NCBI GenBank assembly: GCA_002751075.1
Contig: NAOQ01000063.1
Span: forward strand, 44,145-85,849
DNA from: Ichthyophonus hoferi
Lineage: Eukaryota; Opisthokonta; Ichthyosporea; Ichthyophonida; Ichthyophonidae
Direction of reading: 5' to 3'
DNA length: 41,705 bases
Shown: one piece after another, positions 25,333-35,451 of the stretch
Position numbering within the stretch: the first letter of the stretch is position 1
Layout: each line of letters starts with the position of its first letter
Program-made: the position numbers and the translations under genes
Notes under the pieces: model-generated
Databases searched by the model: none
Seen by the model: only the letters and a program-made list of their open reading frames with translations
What the model was told of the DNA's origin: nothing

Positions 25333-25580
25333 TCGTAACTCACATACATATACTATTGGTATGATAGGGTTTAGTTTTCTACATACAAATACGTTAACAG
25401 ATAGAATTGATATCGTAATAACTTTATTAGACACGTTTTTATCAGTAGAACGCACAATATACTTAGCATTCTTATGGTATGATAAATTAGGCCCTGAATC
25501 AATCACGAACCAATGCTAACATATTGACATGGAAAATTTTGATATCCTGGATTAAAGACAATAGTTAGATGATATTTATA
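25333..25580 (+). repeat. LTR-like dispersed repeat, copy A
   Basis: Matches copy B (27791-28047) in the same orientation over about 250 bp. Shared blocks include ATAGGGT.TAGTTTT, TAATAACTTTATT, TTATCAGTAGAA, TATGATAAATTAGG, GAATCAATC and TCCTGGATTAAA. Copy B lies just upstream of a Gag-like remnant, so this may be a lone or separated long terminal repeat. The copies have diverged considerably, so the element is not recent. It sits about 80 nt past the stop codon of the tetraspan gene. Confidence 0.6.
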
Positions 25581-25662
25581 ACATGAGATGCAATTGTATT
25601 ATGTATCTATTTATTAAATGTGTACTACAAGGGTCATTGCCAATGACAAGCCTTCCTCTTTT

Positions 25663-26571
25663 TCAATTGATGCTCAGTCGTATCAAGTCAACTGTTGATA
25701 TTCTATTGGTCGATCCAAGTATTAATGTAGGGCTGTTGGTGGAATCTAAATAACTTGGAGGTGATTGATTTATCGAATCAAACGGGATACCCAATAAAAT
25801 ACCTCTATCCCTATAGGCAGGGGGTGCTCCTTCCTCTCCTGAAGGCGCCCTTATATGGCCAGTCTCCGGTAGATTTTCTCTACTAGTTTCATTGACCTCA
25901 TAACCATCACGATAACTGTATGTAGGATGGCATAATTCCCCCAAGACTCTTAATTCCTCTAACTCTTCCAGTTCTTTGGAGACAAAGATAGCCATTAAAC
26001 CACTGGCAATAATATCAATGAAAGTGAAACCAATAGATGCTAGTGCCATATAGAAAGACCACCCAATACATGGATAGTTGTTATCTCTATTTACAGACCC
26101 TAGTATGAATACATTAAATATAAGGCAAAATGCTGAAAATTGCAAGATGCAGAAATTGACATTAAGTATTTTACAATTTAGAATTGTTGAATTTGGCGAT
26201 GATTTACCCAGTATTTTTTCTGAAATTAAGATAAATATTAGCAGGAAAACGGAACAAAAATCAGCAACAATTAAAAGAAAGAAAAATTCTTTAACTACAA
26301 TGCCAGGCATGTATTTTAGATGATCTTCGTTGCCTTTAAATGTTGTGGGTATAGCTCTACATATATCATTGTCCCCTCCTGTGCAATACTGGAATATACC
26401 GTAATGTTTAGGTGCTGCTGTATTTACAGGGTCCCATGACCTGATAGTCAAGTTATTCCTCGGCTCATCGTCAGATAAAAACCAGAAAGGGGTAGTGATG
26501 GAGACTATTATTGTTGTTATACATATGATTTTAAGAACAATTACATACAATATGTATTGACTATTTGTCAT
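25663..26571 (-). CDS. Claudin/SUR7-like tetraspan membrane protein with PPxY motifs, intronless
   Basis: One uninterrupted frame of 302 aa. Four hydrophobic segments lie at about residues 5-31, 94-117, 138-160 and 172-198. The first extracellular loop is long and has a claudin-superfamily-like signature: W46, then YGIFQYC (57-63) and a second Cys at 71, compare G.W..C...C. It also has a possible N-glycosylation site (N40-L-T). After an acidic stretch (KELEELEELRVLGEL) the cytosolic tail carries PPAY (250-253) and PPSY (271-274), the PPxY type that binds WW domains such as those of Rsp5/Nedd4 ubiquitin ligases. In fungi the SUR7/PalI relatives act in the plasma membrane (eisosomes, pH sensing), but assignment here is by architecture only. 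It is the only single-exon gene in the window and lies between two LTR-like repeats. Other four-helix families remain possible. Confidence 0.72.
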   Translation of the reverse strand: MTNSQYILYVIVLKIICITTIIVSITTPFWFLSDDEPRNNLTIRSWDPVNTAAPKHYGIFQYCTGGDNDICRAIPTTFKGNEDHLKYMPGIVVKEFFFLLIVADFCSVFLLIFILISEKILGKSSPNSTILNCKILNVNFCILQFSAFCLIFNVFILGSVNRDNNYPCIGWSFYMALASIGFTFIDIIASGLMAIFVSKELEELEELRVLGELCHPTYSYRDGYEVNETSRENLPETGHIRAPSGEEGAPPAYRDRGILLGIPFDSINQSPPSYLDSTNSPTLILGSTNRISTVDLIRLSIN

Positions 26572-26604
26572 GTCGATTGCACTATTAGTTTGATTAAGAA
26601 TTTT

Positions 26605-26632
26605 CCCCCGCCCGACGAGATATAAAATATAT
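26605..26632 (-). promoter_or_regulatory. Possible core promoter of the tetraspan gene
   Basis: Read on the minus strand, TATATTTTATA is followed by a short GC island, CGTCGGGCGGGGGAAAA, about 35-60 nt before the ATG at 26571. The G/C-rich run is striking in this AT-rich region and could be a zinc-finger binding or initiator site. TATA-like strings alone are common here, so the call rests on the combination and on position. Confidence 0.3.
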
Positions 26633-27720
26633 GTTATGTACGTATAAGTGCTAACGTAAATTTATGTATGGCAGTAATTTATGTTAATTAATATGTATAT
26701 TACTCGCTCCCTATATATGACTGAGAGAAATGCTGCCTAATAATGTTACGCGTAAATTTTCTATTACGTAAATATTAACGCTAAAGATATGTAATTATTA
26801 TATATATTATTTTATGTATGAATAAAAACGTTCTGATATCTACCCGGCCATTTATATGGATCGTGTGCGAAGTCATGCGAATTCCGATGAGGAGTACCAT
26901 ATAGACGTTATGATTAAATCGCCACATTAAGTGTGATGGGCTGGCTATTATATAATATTATATAATTTAATATTTAACATTTAATTTTAAATTTTTGGAC
27001 AAATATAAATGTAGAATAATAATCTACAATATGCTATTTTAAAAAAAGGAATTATTTTGTACAATTCAATAAAATACTTTATTATGAGCTATAATCATTA
27101 ATCATTTACCCTGCTCTATACCACATTATTCTAGGTGTAATTAAACGAATAATAACCTTGTTGTTTTGGATCAAGTTAAGGAGTCGGCTTTGAGAATTCT
27201 TGACAAGCGGTTCACTTTATAGATTATTAGCCAACAAGTAGTAATAAAAATAGCCAATGTTAAATATAAAGTGTAAATAATAAGACTTGATTAATGAAAC
27301 TTGGAGATTCGCCGGGCTGTCAAAAATATCTTGATTTAATTTTGTCTATTAAATAAAGTAAAGGATTCCAAGGCAATGGCAATAGTACACGCTGTTTGGA
27401 CTGCAGCATTAATTTACCAAGTCACGGCCTTATGCTTACCAATAACTGTACATCTATAAATAGTTAAATAGTTAAATAATAGATATTTTAAGACATACCG
27501 TTAAGAAGCACATAAGAAATACAATAACAAACTACTTGAAACAATCTCTCAGGTACAGTGTCGATTTTATTGTTGAAAGGACCAATCATAACGGTCAACT
27601 CTGATGTGATGTGTTCAAACCGAATATAATTACTGAATCATAATACAAATGCCTTGAACTGGTTCATATGCTGTGATAGTGTTATCATACAGAAAGGGAC
27701 CTAGCACCCTTGAGAATATT
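26633..27720. other. Gene-free AT-rich stretch
   Basis: Upstream flank of the tetraspan gene up to the second LTR-like repeat. It contains short AT palindromes near 26950-26990 but no coding motif or RNA gene that I can recognise. Confidence 0.4.
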
Positions 27721-27750
27721 GATGTGTTGGTGTGTTGGTGTGTTGGTGTT
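27721..27750 (+). repeat. TGTGTTGG minisatellite
   Basis: Just over three tandem copies of the 8-mer TGTGTTGG, about 40 nt before LTR-like copy B. Confidence 0.85.
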
Positions 27751-27790
27751 TGAAATATAGCATAGTATGATTATCAGTGGTGATAATCAA

Positions 27791-28047
27791 TTTATGACAC
27801 ACACCTATATATATTATATTATTATAGGGTCTAGTTTTTCTACACACAAATAAGTTGGCAAGTAGGAATGTTTTCTTAATAACTTTATTGGGCAAATTGT
27901 TATCAGTAGAAAGTGTAGTATGTTTAGTGTACTTAAATGTATGATAAATTAGGATATGAATCAATCTGGAAGTACTTTTAACATATAATATATAGAAAGC
28001 TTTAATTTCCTGGATTAAACACTTGGCTTGTTAATTGTTATAAGTAT
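27791..28047 (+). repeat. LTR-like dispersed repeat, copy B
   Basis: Second copy of the repeat at 25333-25580, same orientation. A Gag-like remnant starts about 30 nt downstream, the arrangement expected for a 5' long terminal repeat, although no primer-binding site was confirmed. Exact ends could not be fixed because the copies differ at both edges. Confidence 0.6.
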
Positions 28048-28079
28048 AAAAGAAAAGGCTAGCTGTACTAGTATTCTAT

Positions 28080-28580
28080 ATGGTTCTAGAGACGTATATG
28101 ATTAGAAAACAACCAGGAAATATAAATAAACCAACTGATCAGCCAGTGCCTGATAAGAGCCATAAATTTCTCATTAAATTATTTAGATCAATCCAGTTGA
28201 CTCTGCCATTGGCTACTTCAATTTTGAACAATCATCTTGGATTGCCATTTAACAGTCCACAAAGTAAAACAACTTCAGCGTCTTGGAAACGAGCAGTTCT
28301 GCTTGTGATAAACGCATATTGCATTGGCAAAAATTGGTTAGATCTACCCTCAACACCACAAACTGGCCATGAGGCCATACAACAAGAACAAGATAAATTC
28401 CTTTTCCCATTATTTTTGTATAACTCTGTTTGACGAGTTAGCAGATATAATAATGTGTACTGATGAATCACGTCTTTACCAGGTATGGCATGGATTAACT
28501 GGTAAATTTTCTTTAAAACCTGATGACGAAATTTTATCGGTTCAGTCGGATATTGTAAATACACAAATAAGAGAAAATTA
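28080..28580 (+). mobile_element. Gag-like retroelement remnant, plus-strand copy
   Basis: A fossil coding scrap with the layout of a Copia Gag (UBN2-type) core: W-K-R followed by a hydrophobic helix, NWLDLPSTPQTGHEAIQQEQ, a leucine-rich segment, then IIMCTDESRLYQVWHGLTGK (compare I....TA.E.W..L...F). It is broken and lies directly after LTR-like copy B. It is homologous to the minus-strand copy at 28723-29198, facing it. Confidence 0.55.
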
Positions 28581-28980
28581 GTTGGAGATAGATTTTATTA
28601 CTCGACTTTCTAACTTATGCACTCACTTAAATAAGTTGAATATTTTTTTTTTGTTAATTGATGAAAGATTTCTGGTGACCTTACTTGTTAATAGAATGAA
28701 GAAGGCTCGTGCAGCCCTTAATTCAATCTTGTTTATCAGTTAGTCTATGCCATACCTGGTAAAGACATGATTCATCAGTACACATTATTATATCTATTAA
28801 CTCCTTAGACATTGAGTTATACAAAAATAATAGGAAAAGAGATTCATCTTGTTCTTGTTGTATGGCCTCATGATCAGTTTGTGTTGTTGAGTGTAGATCT
28901 AACCAATTTTTTTCAATGCGATATACCTTTATTACAAGCAGACTGCTCGTTTCCAATACGCAAAAGTTGTTTTACTTAGT
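28261..28980. repeat. Large imperfect inverted repeat (arms 28261-28505 and 28731-28980)
   Basis: The two Gag-like copies are arranged as facing arms of roughly 245-250 bp, separated by about 225 bp. Long blocks match, for example GAGGCCATACAACAAGAACA and ATATAATAATGTGTACTGAT, with scattered differences; by eye identity is above 80 percent. A transcript through the locus could fold into a long hairpin. Confidence 0.85.
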
Positions 28981-29198
28981 ATACTATCCAGCTGTGGCAA
29001 CTTTTTAACTAAACTTGATTTTAGAATTGGTAGAAAACGTTTTGTGAAACTATAACAATGCTGTATATACGAGAAAAGGAAATTATCAACAAGGGAGTGG
29101 TTATAGTTTAAAAACCTTTTGATGACCCCAAGCTGGTAGTTTCCAGGTCCAGGTTGGTAGTTTTCTGGACTCCCAGGGTTGAAGTTTAACAGTTGCAT
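28723..29198 (-). mobile_element. Gag-like retroelement remnant, minus-strand copy
   Basis: Same family as the plus-strand copy, in opposite orientation. Shared strings include NWLDLHSTTQTDHEAIQQEQ and IIMCTDESCLYQVWHRLTDK. An N-terminal scrap continues to about 29198, where it resembles the matching part of the plus copy only loosely. Broken, old, and without a recognised terminal repeat. Confidence 0.55.
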
Positions 29199-29199
29199 G

Positions 29200-30360
29200 C
29201 TAACGCCGAAGCTTGTTTCCTTGACAAAGTTAGTAGAAGTAATTCTTACAAAGGCAAGTATTAATAAAAAAAATAGTTAAAACTCACGGGAAAATTGTTA
29301 ACACATTTATTTTTATTTTATAAAGAAATATAGGCTAGGGTGTTATCAACGAGCCCTGGGCCTTGCATGTTATTTTAAGGTAGTTTTGGTATGTAGCAAA
29401 TAGTTCCAAAAATAAATCAAAAATTGAAATGGCTAACAATGGAAGCTTTCTGAATAAAAAATAACACGTAACTTAGTTATTTTATCTCAATACCCTATTT
29501 TAACTAGGTGAAAATACGTTTGCACTAAGCCTTTACTCTTGAGCATAAAGGCTGAAGTTTATTTTGTACTTTATGAAAACGTACAGAGGTAATTATGAAT
29601 GCTAAAATATGTTTACTTCAACTTTACATCTAAGTGCTGTGTGTAAAAAGTTAATTGCCAGATTAACCTGTAAGCGCCTAATATCTTATCCATTTGGTTC
29701 TGAGAGATAAAATTCAAGCCTTTCAAAGGCCGATAGTCCATACTTTGTAAATACTATTCTGTCATGCTACTTGCCTAGAATACAGACCAATACATATATA
29801 ATCAATATAAAGTCACTGGCTTGTCACTATTCATTAGGAATTCGGTCAGTGTTTCCAACCTATTACATGGTACTATTGCAAACTAATTATCTTTAATAAG
29901 GACAAGTACTAGTTTCAATATATTTAATTCTTGGTCCTTTGGAATGAGGCAGTCACACTTAATCCTGATATTTGACAAATGACAGTTTTTCATATCAATA
30001 TGTTTTTTGTAGGCTAATCAGTAAGACTAAAATCTAAAGATCTTGATTAATATTTAATATGAACTTGTAAATCCTTTTGGACTTAATAATACATTGTATG
30101 TTAATTTATAATACAATCATATATATGTACCTTTCAAAGCAAATTATAGATCAATTTATATATAACCAGTCATAATAGACTAGACCTTCAAAATCTCGAT
30201 TAAGGCATACATAATTGTGATGTACTTATTATAGAACGGTATTCAATTAACTAAAATAAAACTAATCGTTACAATTCCGCTTGCTATCAAAGATTGGCTG
30301 AACAATGTGTTTATTTGCAGTTCACGATCTCATAACAACTCTCAAAAACAAAGAATAATC
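29200..30360. other. Gene-free stretch
   Basis: AT-rich sequence with frequent stops in all frames. No protein motif, RNA gene or repeat array recognised. Confidence 0.4.
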
Positions 30361-30369
30361 CCATGAATT

Positions 30370-30609
30370 ATGCCTAAGGAATCTCAGAAGGATCCAGAAA
30401 CCATACTTGGATATGTACATCAAGATCGTACTTACATCCTGCAGTACCCAGATTTTGCTGATCTGGAGAGTGCAACCCTTTTTGTTGTTTCTAATTTCTA
30501 TAAGAGATTTTGCCTACAACTAAATCCCAGAAAAACTACAATGATTGACTATCATACTATAGCATATGATGCAGTAACAGGAAAACCCGACACTTCATAT
30601 GAGAATTGA
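30370..30609 (+). pseudogene. Possible LINE reverse-transcriptase fragment
   Basis: A 79-aa frame whose middle reads YILQYPDFADLESATLFVV, then YKRFCLQLNPRKTTMIDY. This follows the non-LTR retrotransposon RT pattern in which QYADD (catalytic motif) is followed about 30 residues later by L.LNP.KT..M. Here the catalytic YADD has become YPDFAD, so it could not be active. No endonuclease domain or other RT motif is visible nearby. The match is to pattern, not to a named family, and chance is possible. Confidence 0.35.
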
Positions 30610-30619
30610 AAATCAACTT

Positions 30620-33060
30620 TAATCCATCATTAAATTGGAGAAGACCAGTTTCAAATTGCAATAATATGTAATAGTGAAAGCCAATAGACATGCAAAGTTC
30701 TGATCGTTTTGTGGTGTATGGGAATACTTAGCCACTTGGTCATAGGCCGGTAGTTTGGGCAATAATTTCCTATTGACCTTGATAAGCGCCTATAATCAAA
30801 TGTAAAATAAAAACGTGGTAGCTGTTATGGTTTATTTTATTCATTTTTAAGTAACACATTACTTAAACCTAATCTTCAAGGATACAGCTAACATATATTC
30901 AGTTTAAAAAGACATCAACACATTTAGGTTGGTAAGTGTGATTGGTGTCATGGATTGATTATCATCACCTCTCATGATACCATATCATATTTTAAACCTT
31001 CAAGATATCAATACATCAAAATTGTCAAGTGTGATTAGTTCCCTTCGCGCAATATCGTGGCTATAACACATGAATCACTCTAAGAGGTTGATTTATTTAA
31101 TTCTGATGCATTTTTTTAGATATTTATTGTTACTTGTTTAATTGATTGGTTATTTTTAATCATTTTTAATTATTTAATAACTGTACACTCATTGGTAGAC
31201 GCAAGTTCATGCCCGGGTAAATTAATTAAGGTAGTCACAACCTCTTGCAAATAAATTTTGTCTGACCAACAATATACAAACTTATATTACCTTTCTTGGC
31301 ATTAGTGTCATGAGTGCTTAAAATAAGATACCTTAATTTAGATTACTGGTGTCTATGTATAATTACCAATCGGATGCCCTCATGTGGATACAAACAGTAT
31401 TAAAGAAATCTTTCTGCAAAGCAAAAATGTACAATTTACAAATAAACTCATGCATAGAATATTACTGTTTCAGTTCTTTGAATGGAGGAATCTCATATGT
31501 ATATAAAAGCTATATTCTATATAAAGATTCCAATTAAGACAAGACCCACAAACTTGAAAAAGAATTACTTCATAGGTTTTAATTGCTTTAAAATTTAAAA
31601 CTGATTAGGACATTCCACAATAATTACAATGGTAATTATTGTCCAAGATGGTTGAGAACTCGGCGAAGATGAATACTAATGCTAAGTGGGTTCATACTGA
31701 AGACGGGCATCCGGTCAACACCAATGATAATACCACCATGAAGAGAGTTTCCTGAGCAACCACACTCAGATGGTAGCAAGAACAATGAGTAATCTGTGTA
31801 AGCATAGTGAAAAGCCTAGTCTGAACAACTATTTTATTTCAGGATCCAATGTTTCCTACTTATCCCTTGTACAACTCCTTATATTGGGTTAATCATGAAT
31901 GATACCAACTATGATCATCTATTGATCCAGTTGATTAAACTGGGACTTAGACTATATTGATCAGTCTAATAATAGGTGTAATTACATTCATCTGAAAATC
32001 TGGCCGATTACATCCATGGGAGCTGAATCTGCATTTAACAGTAGAATACTTGCAACCTTTGCTATAACGGCCAGCTGATAATAGCCAGGCTCAATGAGAA
32101 ATTATAGAAAAAGATCTAGATAACATCTTAAATCACTTGGAATGCATCCATCATACAGCTCGGATCTGCGCCAGCCAGTAATCTTCCTTTGTTCTTTTGA
32201 GTTGTTCTCTTTGTTGTATTATTGGTAGTAAACATGTTGCTGATTAGATATATACTTAAGCATAATTATAAGCAAACAACTCCAAATTTAAACAACCCAA
32301 TTTTAAAAATATAGTATATAGAAACGAGTCATTAAATTTTATTTGGATTTATACATTTTAAGTAACAATCCAGAGACAAATTCTTGTGTTGGCTCTGGCT
32401 CATACATAAATTCGCCTAAGTCACATGCAGTCTTTTTTTCTTCTCATTTTCTTTTGATACCTGGCTATTAACCAATGGGAGTTAATAATGTGCACCGAGT
32501 CTCCAACTGGCTCAAATATTAGTCCACACATGCAATTAATAGAGATTTGCACCTTGGAGATGTGCAACTATAATTTCTAAATAATTAAAGTCATTAATAG
32601 AGAATGGAATTTATAATAGTAGTTAATCATAGACAGATGTGGTTAAATTGCCATTGTGATACTCACTTCATTCTTGTTTTACTGCGCATGCTCTTGAGTG
32701 TATAAAATGTGAAATCCAACCGGTTCTACAGTACGTAATTGAGATCTTTAAGATTATTAAAGCATTGGTCTAATCTTATAACCTATTCACACACGCGCTT
32801 TTGTGGAGCAAGGTGATGATAATCAGTCAATGGTCGATTAATGCGACTCTCGTTTTATTACATCACTATTAATTGCCATTGGTGCATCACCCGCGTAAAT
32901 GCTTTAATTTAAAATTGAATTTTGATGAAATGATGTATCCGAGTCCGACTATCTAAAACAACATTTTTTAAAAAAAATGTACAAATCAAATAACTGGAGT
33001 ATATATAAATTTTTTTATTGTTTTTTATTAAACTTTACACACTATTTACAATGATTATAT
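30620..33060. other. Gene-free stretch with a possible decayed coding scrap
   Basis: No supported gene. A plus-strand frame at about 31650-31755 (begins MVENSAKMNTNAKWVHTEDG) is less AT-biased than its surroundings and may be an old coding scrap, but it has no recognisable family. The remainder is AT-rich with frequent stops. Confidence 0.35.
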
Positions 33061-33145
33061 CCAACCATATCGTTTATTCCAAAACAATACAGATTTGCAC
33101 GTGGCGGGAGGCACCTAGTTCAACTATGACAAATATTATAATCAG

Positions 33146-33212
33146 CCAATAGAAAGATGGGCTGAACAAAAGCCGTAAAGGAATGTTTTTTGAACCTACA
33201 TGCCTCACGTGA
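33146..33212. promoter_or_regulatory. CCAAT box and E-box (TCACGTGA) upstream of the coiled-coil gene
   Basis: A CCAAT pentamer at 33146-33150 and the palindromic octamer TCACGTGA at 33205-33212. CACGTG is the core bound by bHLH factors such as fungal Cbf1 and Pho4; CCAAT is bound by the HAP/NF-Y complex. They lie about 700 nt upstream of the ATG at 33910, in sequence with more G+C than its flanks. Motif-level evidence only. Confidence 0.35.
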
Positions 33213-33470
33213 TCGGTTCTGCAGGGAAGCCCATGTGATTCCCAGTCAATACTCTGGAATTTATTTTTAAACACTTCTAGTCATATAATATAAGAAAAAG
33301 AAAATTAAAAGGAGGATTAAAAAATACACTAAATACACAAATTAGTCTGATGTGGATTTCTTGTTGATATTTATTATGGCTACATATAATAAATATAATT
33401 CGATATGTATTTGTTCATCATAGATTCATCATTGACAACATAAACATTCACTGGGGTTAAATCGGTTACT

Positions 33471-33506
33471 ATTGGTGCACGAGTTTAATTGGCAAGACTG
33501 ACCAAT
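33471..33506. promoter_or_regulatory. Cluster of three CCAAT/ATTGG boxes
   Basis: ATTGG at 33471-33475 and 33488-33492 and CCAAT at 33502-33506, three NF-Y-type pentamers in 36 nt, about 400 nt before the coiled-coil gene. Clustered CCAAT boxes are a typical fungal promoter feature. Binding is inferred. Confidence 0.35.
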
Positions 33507-33909
33507 AAACACAACCTGTATGGTTAAAGTGAACGAATGATAGCGCGTCATAGCCACGGCTCACTTTAGCTCTATCACGATTTGCCAGTCTGTGAGTTTA
33601 GGAATGTATCTATGTAATATATTGTTGTTTTCATTCAAACTAGAATCATTCATATATTTGTTGTGTTTAGTTTACACCTAGGTTGTAGTTAGTACCTATA
33701 GTATTAACAATAAGAAACGAGAACTGTATGTTTCTTAGTCATTAATATTTAAAGTTAGGACTATTTTGTTTTGTGCATCCTTAGGTATCCTAGAGTTGTG
33801 CTTATTTTTAATGTCTTTGAAGTTGTGAATATATCAGTTTTGTACTCTTGTTATATAGTTCACACTTAAATATAACCATCTGCAATTACTTCAGTATTAT
33901 TATCAAACC

Positions 33910-35414
33910 ATGTGGATATGGACATGTATTTTGTATGTCACTCTGGGGTTGGTGTCTCAAATTCTTAATTTCTTACATCGCTGCATCGTCCGGTTACTGT
34001 GTTCCGTAGAGACAATGCAGGTATGTATGATATCCTATCTTGGTATATATATACTCAAGCAATTATTATTTCTTGTAAACATCCTTCTTTGCACATTATT
34101 AGGCATTTTTTCATATGTTTTAATTAACATTTTTATTTTATATTGAATAGTTGAAATTCTACAGTACATTTTTTAATAGGCTGATCAAGTATCCTATTAT
34201 AATTTTTTGTATGTACTTAATTCCTGTTGTTCCTTTCAGGCTGAACATAAAGCTACTGCTGAGGCTCTTAAGGTGTTTAGATCAAGTACGATTTCAACGC
34301 AAATGTCTTTTCATACTACTTGGGTTTTACGTCGACAGGTATGTATATTTGAATTGCTTCTGTTGTTAACGTATATGGAAGATATAAGAGCCTCTTCTCG
34401 GTTACACATTGATATTTAGGAATATGCCAATCACATCCTGACTGGGTGTATGTATGTGATAATCTATGGTATATACGCTTTAATATGTTATTATTTAGTT
34501 GAATATTTAATATATGCATATGTATATGCCATCTCGTTCATGGCATTATAAAATACATCGTCCAGATTTGCGCTATTTTGTAATTATTATATCTCTTTAA
34601 ATCCATTTCACCTCTGTGCCCACTCAGCTTTATCTGTCTGTATTAATAAAAATAAATATTTGCTTCATTTACCATGCATCTATATCAAGAGGACTTGGTC
34701 CGCTATGACAGCACAAATTAAATAATATAATATAATATAATACAAATTATCAATATATTTGTGAAATGATATATTTTAAAATATAAAAGGTGTTATGATT
34801 TGACATAATGATCATGCCCATTATATGGATACAATATTTTAAAGGACTATTTACTATCCAGTTGTTCTGTTCTATATTTTCAACACACATCTGCACACTC
34901 CCCTGCTTTCTCTGTCAATGCATATACAGTTCAAACAAATAAAGAGAGATAGATCGAGATGTGTGTGTATATACCCTGTTTTATGTTATACGCACCCAAG
35001 GAGTGGGATGAGCGCATTTACAATATATGGATGTAGATTAAACTATTACATTCATTAAAACGAGTGTAATATCAGAAGGAAAGGAATGATGTATGGTATT
35101 AGTTCTATGTACCATATATATATAGATATGACTTTAGTGAAGCCTGTCGTTTGCTTTCATCTGGTTTGCCAATATTCCATATTAGCTTGTTTTTAACTTG
35201 CCCTCGTTTAATTAATCACTCCCATTATCACATTATTTTATTTTAATAACTTCATTTTTCTTTGTTTATTATATTTATTTATTCTTTCTCTTATACTCTT
35301 CACTCAGATATTTTTTAATATCAAATTTATTTATTTATTTACATATATACATATACTGCCTTTCTTTTTTTTAAGACTTTTAATACTAACCTTTCTTTAC
35401 CCCACCTTCCTCTC

Positions 35415-35451
<37 letters not shown>

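Noticed and set aside
25851-25872. LPETG in the tail of the tetraspan protein, a sortase-type motif
   Set aside because: Sortase anchoring is bacterial and needs a following hydrophobic segment and basic tail, which are absent; a coincidence.
26078-26323. 81-aa plus-strand frame
   Set aside because: Antisense shadow of the tetraspan gene membrane segments.
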